In this document: positions 1 through 12,990 of the stretch, piece after piece
Numbering within the stretch: position 1 is the first letter of the stretch
How the letters are laid out: every line of letters starts with the position of its first letter
Assembly: GCA_003255025.1 (NCBI GenBank)
Contig: QANY01013247.1
Span: 19,662 to 83,661 of the forward strand
Source of the DNA: Datisca glomerata
Taxonomy: Eukaryota > Streptophyta > Magnoliopsida > Cucurbitales > Datiscaceae
Length of the DNA: 64,000 bases
Reading direction: 5' to 3'
Program-made: the position numbers and the translations under genes
The notes under the pieces: generated by a model
Databases searched by the model: none
What the model was told of the DNA's origin: nothing
What the model saw: the letters and a program-made list of their open reading frames with translations, nothing else

Positions 1-2243
1 GTATGAGTTGGGTATGGGTAATGCATGAGTATTTAGTGGCTGTAACCATACCCAATACAAACCCACCCATTGACATTCCTAGTTATAGTAGTATCGTAGA
101 CATTTTAATTGGTTAATGAATTATCTTAAATGTGTAGTCAGATATTTCAAATGTGTTGAACGACGATATATACGTTGCATGTACCCAAAAAAACTTATTG
201 GTATTGTACCATGGTCAGTACTAAAGAAGGTATCATAATGATTGATGTTAAATTATATTATCCTGAAAAATTCTAATTTACCCCCGGTACGGTACGACAC
301 GCACCTAAAATGTACAGTGAAGAATCTAAAAAATTTGTTGAATAGTAGTGTACACTCAAATATGTTGAATGTATTGTAGATAGCTCAAAAAATGTCAAGG
401 TGTTGTATCATGGCCAATAGCAAAGAATGAGCCTATTATTACTATTATTCTAAGACCCCTTTTACTATACTATCTTTTACTAATTTAGTCATACTATTTT
501 ATTTTTAGTACATGAGAAACTCATTTAAAATAAGTTGAATAATAAAACACATATAAATACTATGCGTATTAACAATAAAACTAGCCAATTTGGTGTACAA
601 GAAAAAACAAAATTTAATATCTAAATGCAATTGCTAATTTGTTTGATAAAATGTTAAGTACCTATACCTAAAATAAAACTCACTTGTCCTACATATATTT
701 TCGTTTACTTTTCTCATTTTCTTTTCAATTTGTGTACAGATGAAAAACAACAGGAAATAATGCTCAACTTCATAGAGAAGATATCAACAGCGAAAGAGAT
801 CTCAGCTTAAATATGAAGCTACCATTTATATCTATTTACTTAGAATTATTATAACTAATCAAATGCTAGGTGACAAATTGTGAGAAATCTACTTGTGGAA
901 TTCTATCGTGATATTTTCGTAAATGCTAAACTAAAGTTCACCTAAAATAGTTAAATTCAAGAATTCTATCCAGATATTATTCTAAATGTCAAACTGACTG
1001 AACCATATTGGTTTGGTTCTAATATAGTAAAAAACTTGTGGTTCGGTTCATTTTGTGGTTCCTATGAGAAAATTGCACCGAACAACATATTTACATGTGA
1101 ACCTGCATAGTTTTGTTACTATGTGTGTGTGTACCCATGTAGATACATTGACATAAAGACATACAGTTTCCCGATTCTTCTTCCCCGTCTTCTTCTTCTT
1201 CTTCTTTTCTTTTTTACATCTAGTCCTCTTCAATATTTCCCGATATTAAGGATCTAGTTATTTTTCGAGTCTAGGCTTTTCTTTCTTTTTTCCTGATGGG
1301 TTTTGATTGGGTGAGCATCTCAGGTGATCTTTATAAGGCTTCAGGCATGTTGAGTTCATCTTAACCTTCTCCTCAAATGGGGGATTGGCCTTTCATATCA
1401 TTATTGGGCTTTGATCAAATTTTGGGTATCAACATATACATGTAGCCATGCATACACACACATATGTACACTTCCAAGTACCTCATTAATGAAACCCTAT
1501 CCTTACAATTTCATTTCTGTTGCTCTCTTCTTCTCCCTCCTTTATACTTCTTCCTTCTCCCCTTCCATTCTTTCTCTATCATCGCCATAGACTATAAACT
1601 AATCCTAACAATTGTCACCCTTTGACATTATTGCCTCATGGCTATAAATGTGGAAAATCTACAATCAAGTGATCACCACACATGGCTTGAAGATTCCTAC
1701 AAAGATGAACAATAATAATAAAAAAAGTGTTACCTCGACACCTATGTGGTGCCCAATATAATATACTCTGACGATCATGTTGAAAAAGATTTGTGTAGAG
1801 TAACAGTAATGTGAGTGTGAAAAAATTAAAGATTTTATGATATGAGGCGCCAACTATCTATAGAGAAGAACTGAGAGATGATTATTTTCATTCGTGAAAT
1901 TGCCTATCAACTGTGAATGGGAGGATGATTAGGAAGATATTCCTTTATTGACCCCAGTCTTTGAGAGGCTTTATGCATTTGCCATATATGTGGAGATTCA
2001 GTTGATCTCTCTAATTTGGTGCTAAAAGTTACCTTAGAGGAAGGCTCTTGGTTCTCACATAAAGATCTTGGAGAAATATTTCCTTAGAGCTCACTCACAC
2101 ATGGTCACTGTTATGGATCTTTACTGCGGTCGGGAGCTTCCCGTAGATGGGGTTCTACCTCTCTAGTTCACACACTAAGGTACTCAGCTCGGCTAAGGCC
2201 TTACGAGTTTATGGCTTGCACTAATCCCTTTGGATCCCGATGA
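1..2243. other. Unassigned AT-rich sequence
   Basis: No gene, LTR boundary or RNA gene is recognisable. Two loosely similar stretches near 140-235 and 350-440 share phrases ending in a TGTACCATGG-like or TGTATCATGG-like core, which suggests a diverged duplication. There is a short CTT-type microsatellite at about 1186-1206. The longest open frames are about 60 codons and show no domain. This is probably older transposon debris, but I cannot assign a family. Confidence 0.5.
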
Positions 2244-3385
2244 TGAAGGAATTATCACAGCAAAATCTTCCCGATCTTAAATTTATTTGCTAAACAATCT
2301 AACCTATGCTATACATGAATGTAAATATTATAACTTTGAAACATGAACCTAAAAAATTGTTCAATCCGCGTCAAGATCCAAACCTTTAAATTCACGTCAA
2401 CTGTTATATCAATCCATACATGAATAATGAGAAGACCTATCCACACCGTAGTGCAAGCCGCTGACTGTTAATGTCCGTTCTTAGATCTTGTGATATCGTA
2501 TCATGTGAATATAGAGACATTTTGATCTTCCTCGTTGTTCCCTTGACCATTAACCAAGAACAAGTGTGTGGAAACTTACAAAATTAGAAAGATTTTTCTT
2601 CTCTATCTTTCACAATTTCATCTAGATAAGGTGTTTCCCTAGGGGTTTCCTTTCCTGTCAACCAATTTCTGGTATCCTACGGCTAGGATTAGCCCTAGCC
2701 ACAAATTATATTTTTTATTAGAATTAACCAAATTAATTTTATATGTTCCAGTACTTATATGACCAAGTGTTTGACTGCTAGGTAACATGTCGTACCAATA
2801 ATTAAGGGTCACGATAATACCTATAGCCCATCGATAAGCTCGAGAATTGTCACTCACTTAAAAGTGTCGATGAGTTCTACTATTAAGTATATATGCATCC
2901 TACTTATCTAAAATCTTGGTCATCCAACGATAGATATATTGAGTCATAGAATCACAATTCTAGTAGATCAAAACAAATGAACCACTAAATATGAGTTCAT
3001 AAATATCTCATGACTTTCTTAATAGTGTACTTTTACTAAAAAATAAACTCACTAGTCCTTTGAATACATTTCAAAGGCATTAGTACAATAACCTGGTAAT
3101 CCACCCAGTGACAAAAGTAAACCACTCTACGAGATAGAGTTAATGCACAACAATCTTTCTTAGTAAAGTGCCCAACTTTACTAGAGGGTGAAAAGATAGA
3201 ACTCTTAGTTAAATACTTTGTTTTATGAACTAAACTCCATAAGACTCACAAACGAAGTACTCTATGCTTGTAGACCATTTACAAAAAAGTATTTCAAGTA
3301 AGATAAGAGTATTCATCTATTATAATTCATAAACAACGTCAAGATAGTCATAGAATTCTCATGTTTTTAGGGCATAAACCTAGCA
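2244..3385 (-). repeat. 3' LTR of a Ty1/copia relic (element 1)
   Basis: On the plus strand the block opens with TGAAGGAATTATCACAGC and closes at CTAGCA, directly before ATCTCCCACTTG. Read on the minus strand, that last string is the polypurine tract CAAGTGGGAGAT which primes plus-strand DNA in copia elements. The block is therefore the 3' LTR of a minus-strand element. The start motif and several internal phrases recur in the LTRs at 46275-47917 and 50047-51491, so all three belong to one family. The length is about 1.14 kb. The partner 5' LTR was not found before the viral cluster begins near 7.23 kb. Confidence 0.7.
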
Positions 3386-4960
3386 ATCTCCCACTTGCGC
3401 TAAAACACTTTTACAACCAGCTTAATGGCCATGTTCTCTACGTGTGACCTAATAACATTTGTGGATAACGTCTTTGTAAATAGTCTGCTAGGTTCTTTGC
3501 TAAAGTAATTTTATTGAAATTTGAATTGGTGTACTCAAATGGTATGAGATTCTCACCATAATACACAATTAATCCCTCATTCTACTAAGATACTTGAGTA
3601 TATGCTTCACAACTATCCAATGAACTCGTCCTAGATTTGACTGATATCTGCTGACTATGCTTAGTATATATTACATATATGATCTTGCGAATAATATAGC
3701 ATACTTAAGACTACCCACAGCTGAAAGTAAGGGAACTATAATTATGTTAGTTATTTCATCATATGTCATAAGACTGACACGATACATGGATTCTAATCCT
3801 AGAAAGGTAACAAGCCCTTTCTTGGAATATTGCATTGCACACCTATGTAATATATTATTATCCATCTGTCCAAGATAAGCAAATCGTTTTGTATTTAAGT
3901 CTTACAAGAACATATTTCGTAGAACGAATATCGCTTTTTCCGAAGTCCTTTATAACATAAATTCTGCCATACATGGCTTTATTATTGACATTTAACTCTA
4001 CATCATTCTTGATCATAAAATGTCATCGACGTAAAGCACGAAGACTAATATTATGTTTTCTTCCTTTTTGTACTCACATGGCTCATTATGACCTTGATCT
4101 GATTAATTTCATGATCAACATGATACTCCAAGTCCTTAAGGCATGCTTTAGTCCACAATTTGACAAATGCATCATGTATATTATAATTTATGGTCTTTAG
4201 CAACAAACTCAAAAGATTAGGATGTAAAGATAATCACTTCAATATCACCATACAAAGATAGTTTTCTTGACATCCATTTAGCAAACCTCGTAAACAAGAT
4301 GAACTGCAATAGATGCAATATTTTATGGAAATTAGCATGGAATTGGTAACAAGATGTGCTATACTCAATATCCTTTCTTTGATGATGTCATTTCTAACTA
4401 AGCTTGGCGTTGAAAGACTTGTCCTTCTATCTACATCTTGCTTCCACTGCAGATCCTTGCCACCAAAGCTCTATGAGCTTCTAAAAGCTTTCATACTCTA
4501 TAGGAATTACTGGAATCATTTTAAGAGAGATTCATGTTGAAGCTAATGATTTACTTTGCATCATTTAGAATCTCTACGTAGTTACTAAGCTCTGAGACAT
4601 TTTCCTCTAGGATGGACAATAAAGTCTCTTGCTCGAACATGAATCTCTCAGCTGGTTATGATTCCTTCTAGTATGACATAATGATTAGGGTCTAACTCAT
4701 GTTCCCTCAGGATTTCCATATTGGTCTCTCTAGGAATATGATTTCTCATATGAAGGAGAAACTATCCCACTACAACAAAGTTGTGTGGTACTAGGAAGTA
4801 ATTCATTCTTAGTCTTTTGACTAATTAAATTCCCAATAACTTCTAAGAATTTATTGCTTCTAGATGTTCCTTTGGAACATAGTCTTCTTCCAAGAGTACC
4901 TACATAAACTTTCCCATTCTTGGTGCAATAAAACAAGTAACCTACATTTCATCTTACATA
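3386..4960 (-). pseudogene. copia pol remnant: RNase H, RT and integrase-side fragments (element 1)
   Basis: Minus-strand translation gives copia pol in short, shifted pieces. At 3865-3671 a fragment contains SLMTYDEITNI and SAVGSLKYAILFARS, the stretch just after the RT palm. Farther upstream on the minus strand, 4936-4730 gives FYCTKNGKVYVGTLGRRL, which matches the integrase-to-RT connecting region where copia proteins read as colour and character checks of a sugar-like motif. The order is right for a minus-strand copia element next to its polypurine tract at 3386-3397. Stops and frameshifts interrupt every domain, so it is inactive. The close parallel with 48043-49257 supports the assignment. 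Confidence 0.65.
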
Positions 4961-7229
4961 TCCTACAGATGAATATTATTTTTATCTACTATCTAGCTTG
5001 ACAACATTTAACCCTTAATGTATATGCTTTACCTCCACATGGGTTTATAATGATTCTGTAATTCTTATGGTGTTTCAAGTACTACCCTAGATGGTGTTAG
5101 ATTTAAAAATGTATCATTTTAAAATGCTAATCTTAAAATAGAAAATACATCAGTAAATAATGAAGCTTAGATCTCATCTATTTCAAAAGAGGCTTGTTTC
5201 TTATTACTATTACAACTTTCTTCGCATGACCCATATGTAACTAACTGGGATGCAATCCTCATATTTACTAAGTAGTGTGTGAATGTCCATAAGAGGTATT
5301 CACCTCTTTGATTAAATTGAAGAAATTTAGTTTGTCTCTGTAATGCATTCTCGATTTCAGTTCTAAATTCTTTGATTTCTCAAAAGTTTAGGACTTAGAG
5401 AAGCATGTGATAAAAATAGTCGTATCTAGAGTATACGCGTCAATAGAATTGGCATTATACTCATAGTCATCTCTCACTAGACTTTCACACCAATTAAGCA
5501 ATATACTCTAACAATAATATCACGTGTCTTTATGTCTTTTTCTTTCATACGAATACTATTGGTCATATTCCTATCTTTTATGGATTCACATACCAAATTT
5601 CTAAAACCAAAAGGCTGTGAAGCCCGTCTCTTAATAGTCTCAAATCCTATTTAGAATATATGACATAGACATATGTCTCGAATCCTACTTAGATTAAGAC
5701 ACATTATTTATGTATGCCGCTATTGTACTCTGTATCATGCAATGATGATTTAAAAATACATTATCCATCAATTAGTTCATACCCATCTATTGCAAGAACC
5801 ACATGCAATCACTCTCATTTAGCTTTCTGGTTTCCTGGAACCTTCATAAAACACTGTAATGTGATTAATGATTGCAGAATCTAGATACCACAATGTAGTA
5901 GAATCATTAACTGATCACTTCTTAATGAGATGCATGTATTAGAACATTATAGTTTAGAAATTTTTTTAGCTAGTTTTCTAGTATTTAGTCATCCTGAGAA
6001 GCATTTCATTTTAGTGTTTGCTCCCGCTTTCATATTTTGAATGAGCTCTGTCTAGAGATATTTATCTTATTTATCCCATTGGGCTAAGGCTAAACCCAAA
6101 AGAAGAAGCGGACTAGGCTTCTTTTACAATCTTAGAGTTCAATACTACATCGATATGGGTGTCCCCATCTACTCTGGATATCAGAATCTATATCTCATTA
6201 AAAGACCATCAATCATAAGGTTATTGTCTCTAAATAGAGTTTCTTTTACCATCTTAGAGTTCAACAATGCACTTTCCAAATATCTTATTGGACATTAATA
6301 ATTATATCATCTTCCATGAAGAACGAATTTTCTATATTAAATCATATGGGTCATAGAAGTCCAATATTTAGAATAGGGCTAAAATTCAAACTATCCCTAT
6401 AGCCAGTATTAGGTTTTACTCTCCTAAGTGGAACTCTAAGAAAGATTTAGGGTAACATTAATTAGGGACACACTTGCCTCTTTTCATAGTTAGATTAAAG
6501 TCCTAGTTAATATCCATTAACGTCTTCAATAGTTTAAGTCGAATGTAGATGTAACAGGTCTAATAGATGACATGTTTAATATTATGAAATAATGAAAATC
6601 TTAATCATTACATGTACATTATAGTTTAAACATACATATTAAAATTAAAACTAAAAAATAATCATGCCATAGTACGTAACGGTATCTCAACTTTCATAAA
6701 TGCAGCATAGGTAGAATTCACCTTTAAAAGCCAGACTAATCTGATGACTACCTAGTACAATTAATGGCTAATATGACGTTCATACCTAGTATGCTACTAA
6801 TATGGTATCAATAATAATGTTATGCTTCGATTTCTTAAAATAGGTTTTAAGAATAAGAACCACGTAGGCAGGATACTACAGAAAGAGTTAAGTGAACATC
6901 ATTATTTCACCTTCAAACTCGTGCCAAGTGGACAAGTCCTCTTCAGGCAGATTTTTCTTAATAATTTACTTATCAAGGAGGTCAGGTCATTACAATTATC
7001 ATACTTGTAATATCTAATGTTTCATATTTCCTTCATTAGGGAGCTTCAAGAATTGAAGACGAGGTACCATAACACCTTACTATGATCGAATTATATTGTT
7101 CATGGGTTTCAAATAAAACGCTTGCTCTAGTTAAATTTTAGAATAGTAAAAAGCATGAATAATTGTCTAATTATTTGACAACTAGTACAATAATTATAGA
7201 AGAATACAAAAAATGTAAAGTTTCCTTGA
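4961..7229 (-). other. Probable internal region of copia element 1, heavily decayed
   Basis: This stretch lies where integrase, protease and gag of the minus-strand copia element should be. I can find no clear zinc knuckle, protease or integrase motif, and the six-frame reading is broken throughout. A plus-strand frame at 6822-7010 has no recognisable domain. No second LTR or primer-binding site is visible before the pararetrovirus cluster starts near 7.23 kb, so the 5' end of the element was probably lost there. The assignment rests on position only. Confidence 0.35.
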
Positions 7230-7965
7230 TAATTGCTGGTCCTCGCGCCTCCATCTTTGGAAGTCATTCTTCAAAATCAATATCGTTGTATATTTGGGTC
7301 CTTGATAATTGTTGTTTTGGACTCTTATGCTTTTGATTATTGATAATTTTATTTTCTTAGAGATCATCATGACCGTTGCATTGAGTCAAGGTGTTATCAT
7401 GATTCATCAATTATTTTTATTCAAACATTGGCATTTTGCCAAAGACAAATTCCTTTATTTATTTCGTCCAAATTATTACTGGGATCAGCATTATTGGATG
7501 GGGAAGTCATTGTTATTGCTTGTCCTTGAAGACTATTATTATGCTCTGGTATCATAATATTTCTTCAAAATTTTCTGATCCATTTTTGCTTATCTTTGAC
7601 GATGACTCTCTGCTGGAATGTCATCAAACTATTTCTTCAGATTTATTGATCCTTTTGATGTTGACATTTTGTCAAAGGCAAGTTATTTTTTTTATTCATC
7701 GTTTCTGAGACTGACATTATTAAGTGGTCCTCCAATTATTGAAGGGTGGTGTCTTTGGATGATTGGCCTTTTTAGATTTTTGGTTTAATACTCTTCTTCA
7801 GAATCAGTATTGTCTTGAATGAGGAGAAGCAATTTTTGTACTAACTCCTGCTTTAATTTGGACTTTGGTTTTGTGGATTTTGATCTACCCTTCAAAAGGG
7901 GTTTGGATTTAAGTTTGGGTGGATTTGGACTGGATGGTCTGATTTATGGATCTGGGTTTAATTAA
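7230..7965 (-). pseudogene. Copy A ORF3, C-terminal part
   Basis: The minus strand encodes a basic, Lys/Ser-rich stretch followed by KLLLLIQDNTDSEEEY. This parallels EMLLLLENKDESDSK in copy B (about 20320-20370, plus), so it is the C-terminal side of the same ORF. A stop follows soon after, and the remainder to 7230 is broken. A short phrase reading NNYQ recurs near the end of both copies. The function is unknown. Its position as the last ORF before the promoter is where caulimoviruses carry a translation transactivator, but I see no sequence proof of that role. Confidence 0.5.
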
Positions 7966-7974
7966 AAGAATCAG

Positions 7975-8530
7975 TATTACTTTCAGAAATCATGTAAGGA
8001 ATGATGAATGGTTCAATAATAAAAGAGTCTCTGACTCAACAATTGACCCTTAAAGCCCAAATTAAAGAGGAGTCTCCTACTCCTAACTAAGCCCAGTTAC
8101 AATATTTGGGTCCATCAGACCTAATTACCAATCAACTATTGTCAAACAATTTGACCCTTTCTCAAATGACCAATCATTCAATAACAAATCAATTTCATAT
8201 TTTCAAAAGATACAGAGTTAATATCTCTTTCATATTGAGCCTTTATTTGCTCATCTGAAGAATCCGACACAAATTGTCAAAGCCTATTTCATTCCTAAAT
8301 TTCATTATGTCTCGAGACACATTAGCAAAAATCTCAGTTTCTACATAGACATTCTCTTAGAAATAAAGCCCATAAATGGTGGGACAAGTTTGACACCCTA
8401 AAGATCATGACCTCCATTAATCATGATTTTGCTGACAACCATCCACAATTCAGATCGACAAAGAATCCTTATTCTCAAGCTCTATTAAAAATAAATGAGC
8501 CTATTGACCTTCAACCGCAAGCCTATGACT
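7975..8530 (+). pseudogene. Copy A ORF3 N-terminal and middle part, inverted in place
   Basis: The plus strand here reads TQQLTLKAQIKEE and later LKINEPIDLQPQ. These align with TQQLALKALIEEE and FKINEPISLSSQ in copy B (19320 and 20165). The segment thus runs opposite to the rest of copy A, while filling exactly the gap between ORF2 (8535-8951) and the ORF3 C-terminus (7230-7965). Compared with B it lacks roughly 450 bases before a KWWDK motif near 8395. The plainest reading is a local inversion of about 0.55 kb, plus an internal deletion. Confidence 0.6.
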
Positions 8531-8534
8531 TTTT

Positions 8535-8951
8535 TAAAATCCGTCAGGCATTATGAAAAAAGTTCCTTCTGGAATCAGGAATTCTTCTATTATTTTATTT
8601 GTAAATTCAATTTTAAATATTACTTGTCCCAAAAGGTTCACGGTTAAAATCTTGTTGTTATCATAACAGATTTTTGTGAAAACCTATTTTTCCACCTTTT
8701 TCATACTACTAAATTAATACTGCATTGAAGTCATCCTCCAATCCAACATCTTCTAAAAGATCATCTAATTCATTAGTCTAGTCATTTCTTGGATATTCAA
8801 ATCCATTATGACAATAATTAATAAATGGGGATTTTGAACAAAAAGTGGTTGCTCTGCCATTGAGCTTCTTGATTTTAAAAGAATTTTGATTGAGTATTCT
8901 AGGTTCTACCTTTTCGTATTCTAGTTGGCCAGAATTCTCAAATTCCTCCAT
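8535..8951 (-). pseudogene. Copy A ORF2 (small acidic ORF)
   Basis: The chosen start is the ATG at 8951-8949, because the same ATG context opens the matching ORFs in copy E (30185) and, with small changes, copy B (18808). The N-terminus reads MEEFENSGQLEYEKVEP, then a stretch with FCSKSPFINYCHNGFEYP. A TAG follows the Arg-Asn-Asp tripeptide at the same place in A and E. Homology to copy B continues past the stop for about 80 codons, which suggests a longer ancestral protein. I do not recognise a family. It sits between RT and ORF3. Confidence 0.5.
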
Positions 8952-9199
8952 TGTAGAATCTTGGAATGATTCTCCGCGTAAATTTATAAGAAAGAAGGTC
9001 AGGAATTGGAATAAATTGGACATTGAAATTAAATGTACTGAGAATAGGCTGCTACCTAGAAAGAATTAGTTTGGAATTAATATTTTTCCATTTAAAATGC
9101 ATCTTGAAGATTTGTAGTTAATTTTTTAAAGACATTTTTGAACCAAGGCAAATTGTATGATTTGATTAATGAAATAATAAATTTCAAGTCCTGGAAATC

Positions 9200-9650
9200 T
9201 ATTATGAAATAGGTTGGTTCTATTTGTAAAGAAAACTAAACTACTTTATTTTATTTCCTGGTAAATAATTTAAAACACATCCACAATTGTATTGTTTAAC
9301 ACATCCACAATTGTAGACAATCAAATCAACAAATTGATTAAAGAATTAAGTTATTATATTCTGAATTTTACCTGGAGCAAATCTAAGATCAAATGACATT
9401 ATTTTTCAATTATAATGATCAAATATAATTTTGTATTTCTCAATCTTATTTGTCTGGTTTTGCCAACATCCAGTTTCTATGCTAAACTTAGAGGATATAT
9501 CATTTCTAAGTTTTTCGATTAAGTCTCTTTTGTTTGGTATTGAATATTTTATCCATCTTATAATAATGTTAAGAGGCTTACAATTATCACTAGATGATGA
9601 ACTCTTTGTTCAAGGACTTTAATTTGATCTTGGAGATTAGGTTTCTGAAG
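9200..9650 (-). pseudogene. Copy A reverse transcriptase remnant
   Basis: After a frameshift, the minus strand gives a WIKYSIPNKRDL-like stretch, a degenerate motif A region, and MSFDLRFAPGK resembling motif B. This is the same truncated palm as in copy B (17560-17990). The expected aspartate pair and everything beyond, including RNase H, are missing. A 21-nt phrase, CACATCCACAATTGTA with flanks, is repeated at about 9278-9322, a local tandem duplication. Not functional. Confidence 0.5.
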
Positions 9651-9729
9651 TTGTGCTTCAATTTTTCCCAATTTTATTCCTTCTTGTAAAAACTTCAATT
9701 GTTTCTTTTTACAAGAGATTGATTTTATG

Positions 9730-10136
9730 GATTTGAAAAAATAATTCTATTTTAAATTTTTCAAATTCTCATTGTGAGGAAAAGAAAAATCTTTTGAATT
9801 TGACAGGTTCTTCCGTGGGATAAGTAATATCCCATCATACTTTGTTGTAAAAGGATACAACAAAGAAATGAATGGTAAGTCCAAAATTATTTTATTCATC
9901 AAATTCTTTACTAAGACAAATGATGTTTTAAAACATAGATTATCTTGAAAAATATAAAATTTGGCGATTTCATAATTAATATGCAGTCGGGGACCATTGA
10001 CAGAAGATAGAGACTCTTTTATCTTCTTGAAGTACTTCGAAAGAACTAGTCCTTCCTGCATACAATTCAAATCTGCTCCTGAATCCACAAGAGCCATTGT
10101 TAAGAAATCAAAATCTTGAATAATTATTCTGACCAT
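9730..10136 (-). pseudogene. Copy A aspartic protease, best preserved of the cluster
   Basis: A 129-codon minus-strand frame opens with an isoleucine-rich strand and then ALVDSGADLNCMQEGL. The catalytic D-S-G-A codons lie at 10074-10085. About 60 residues later comes IILDLPFISLLYPF, which matches the second structural strand of retropepsins (a hydrophobic pair with a D or G turn). Retroviral-type proteases of caulimovirids release capsid and RT from the polyprotein. Of all copies only A keeps both motifs in a single frame. The frame ends before RT, so the polyprotein is broken. Confidence 0.7.
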
Positions 10137-10139
10137 TAT

Positions 10140-10990
10140 GTGTCATTTTTTTATTTTGATGCGGTTAAGTATTTGGATGAACTTCTCATCGTCTTGATAG
10201 CAAATATGTTCTTCAACCTCATTATCAGAAATTAGCAATTTACTAGGTTCAATAAATTCTTGTATATTAATTAAATTTTCTATTTTAAAAAGGTTTAATT
10301 CTTCCTTTATTTCTGTGTTAGAATTTCTTAATTCTTTTATTTCTATTTAAATATTTTCAATTTCTTTTTGAAGTTCATGTAAGGTAACATCCTTTTCTTT
10401 CCCTTTTACCCTATTGTATTTTTCAAAGGTCTATGAAAGACTTACAGTATTAATATTATTAGACTTAACATTTTCTTTCTTTAGAATTACATTTTTAAGT
10501 CTTTCAAGGTATTCTTGTTTTAATTCTGAATCTTTAATTTGGCAAATTAAATGTAACAAGAGGGTTTCTTGTTCTTCATTTTTACTTAAGACAACAATTT
10601 TCTGACAACAACTATCCCGACAACCTATAGTGATGTAGGAAGAATCATTGTCAGAACTTGAGGATTCAGTTTCAGAGGATTCAAGAGTTTTATATTCCCC
10701 TTAATCTTCACTATCATTTTCATAATAATCTAATGTTTCTAAGATTTTAAACAATTCCTATTTATCTTCTTCAAAAATTTTTAATTGAATAATTTCATTC
10801 TTAACTTGACAGGTGTTAGAAAGATGACCTTTCTCACACATTTAAAACATGTAATATTGCTTTTATCAAATTTTTTATTAAACCCTTTTGTGGAATAATT
10901 TTTATTCCAAAAGAAATTTTTATTTCTAAGAAACGTTTTGGTCAAAACTTTTATTCTTATATTTGTGGTAATTTTTCCTATAGGCCTTGT
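10140..10990 (-). pseudogene. Copy A CCHC zinc-finger region and linker to protease
   Basis: At about 10853-10811 the minus strand encodes a CCHC knuckle of the CX2CX4HX4C type. Compared with copy C, one G is missing after the second Cys codon, so the frame shifts inside the finger. Downstream, near 10628-10601, the phrase GCRDSCCQKI is kept. The same Cys cluster occurs at the same place in B, C and D. A Glu/Lys-rich, coiled-coil-like stretch then leads to the protease. In caulimovirid capsids the CCHC finger binds RNA; the role of the second Cys cluster is unknown. Confidence 0.6.
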
Positions 10991-11790
10991 GAGACCTTCT
11001 AGGGTTTAAGTGAGAATTTTTCGTATTTTTCTGAGAAGGAGCAATAGAGGGTAAATCGTATAGTTCAAAAAAATTACATAACTCATATTTAGAAGTTTTA
11101 CTTTCTTTTTTAATTTTTTGTTGATTTTCTTGTCAACACAGATTTTTAATCCTCCTTTTTGTATTATAGTAATTATTGTTCCATAGGTTAGACTATCATA
11201 GTCTATATTTCCTACGTCATTACTAAGGACTGTCCTTATTTTATGTGCAAAGAGATTGGGTAATCCATTAATGAATTTTTCTTTCCAAAAGGGTTGATTA
11301 CTATCATCCCTAGACATAACTCTAGATAAAAATATATTTTTATACCAATTAAAATCTTTTAAGGTTGGACACTTAAGATGTGTTAATTGATCATGAATGC
11401 ACGAAGTAATATTACTTGCGTACCAATGAAGTGTTCAATTAGTGTATAAAGGAGTGTATTAATCCCATCAGGCATTGTTTCCTGATTTTCTCCAATAATT
11501 GGGTTTCCTTTAGCATCAATCTTTACTGCTGAAAGAATGGCAATTTTGGATTCTTTTGTGAGATGTTTTTCCCACCAGGAATGGTGCATTCCTATGAATC
11601 ATGTTACTAGAAGATTTATTACTTCTTCGTGAAGTAAATTGTGAGTGGTAATGTAGTTGTTAGCTACCATTGCCATGTGTTATAATTTATTGAGGACTTC
11701 CTGTTCAGAAAGTCCAACAATGTTCCATTCATATAATTTTTCTACAGAAAAAGAAAAATGATTAACAATAGAAGATTCAGTAATTTGAAT
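10991..11790 (-). pseudogene. Copy A capsid core
   Basis: The minus strand reads LSEQEVLNKL, then HMAMVANNYITTHNLLHEE, then HHSWWEKHLTKES, and further on PFWKEKFINGLPNLF and DYDSLTYGTI. This set recurs in copies B, C and D in the same order. It is the gag-like core of the capsid, marked by the WW pair and the following TKES. A TAA and shifts at about 11590 and 11340 break it into three frames. The core directly precedes the zinc finger, as expected for a nucleocapsid. Confidence 0.6.
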
Positions 11791-12990
11791 ATTAGGAGGC
11801 ATGTGTTTCTTATGCCATTTCCTTTCTAACTTATTAATTTCTAAATTTTTAAATAGTTTGTCAATATTGTTAATATTTGAAAATTCACTTATTGTAGATG
11901 ATTCATAGGTTCATTCTAACCTATGGTTATCTGAATCTGAATGATGGCCTTGGTTAATTACTTTCAATTCTTGAAATATTTCACCAATCTTTTCAGACTT
12001 AGTTTTAAATTCTCAACTACTGTCTTGGTTGACAACCTTAACAGAGGAAGAAGATTCAATAGATTATTTTTTAATTCATGAATCATTTTATCAATTTTTT
12101 TATTAATTGAAATAATATTTAAAGTGATTTTATCAGAAAGATTTATTAAGGGTTTTTCTTTCAGAGTTTCAGTTGGTTTTGGTTCATTAAGAACATCAAC
12201 CTTAGTCATAATTTTGTCTAATTGTTAACCTATTGTAATTAGACTTTGGTTAGTATAATTGAGTTGTTCAACTACTTTTTTATTTGGTTCTTCTTCCTTT
12301 ACAATTTTGAAAGGAGAAGCAGTGATTAAAGAATTTTTATGATTAATCATAATTTTTTTAGGAGGAGGATGACTAGTAGATATTACACTAGAGTCTTCTT
12401 TAACCCATTTAAACTTTGAAATTACTTTCATATTTATTTCATAAATATGTTCAGCTTAATCAAGGAAAATATATCAATTCTAAATTCTAGCATGAATGCC
12501 TTCCATATAGCAAGTATGATTTTTCTTTGATGCATATTATATGAATCTCTAAACCTATTATGTCTATCTAGATTGGTTGGGTCATTATTGTGTTCGGTTA
12601 GCCATTCCCAATCTGGTTTATATTCTTGACTCAGAGTTCCTATATTCAAAACTAAGAGTTGGGGATTAACAAAGTGAAGGCTTCCTTGAAAATTCGATCC
12701 AGTGGGTGCTTCAATTTCATCAGTTTAATTAGACTTATTATCAAAGACTGTTTGGCTAACTTGAGAACTTATGGCTATGCCTTTAAGTCTTAATTTTTAA
12801 TTTATAAATTTTTTAATTCTTGCTCTAATTGTTGAATCCTAAGATTTTGATTAGTATTAATGGATGATTCAGAAAAGGAATTCCTAAGGGTACTAGACTG
12901 GCTATAAACCTTAATTTGTGGACTAGAAAATGATTGAAAGTTCATTTTTACAGTACCATCCATATATTGCTGCATGTAATCTATAACTTG
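11791..12990 (-). pseudogene. Copy A capsid N-region and movement-protein C-terminal linker
   Basis: Three consecutive minus-strand frames (12649-12434, 12431-12225, 12209-11964) give LSQEYKPDWEWLTEHNNDPT, then SLITASPFKIVKEEEPNKK, then a coil-like Leu/Lys-rich stretch. Before them, around 12970-12660, lie QQYMDGTVKMNF and QQLEQELKNL, matching the linker just after the movement protein in copy C. The Ser-rich STYESSTISE repeat occurs only once here (about 11920-11880), as in C. The movement-protein domain itself is gone: the linker joins the leader scrap at about 12990. Confidence 0.55.

Noticed and set aside
9278..9322. Repeated CACATCCACAATTGTA phrase, considered as a regulatory repeat
   Set aside because: Only two copies, inside a dead RT gene, and not present in copy B; a plain local duplication is enough.
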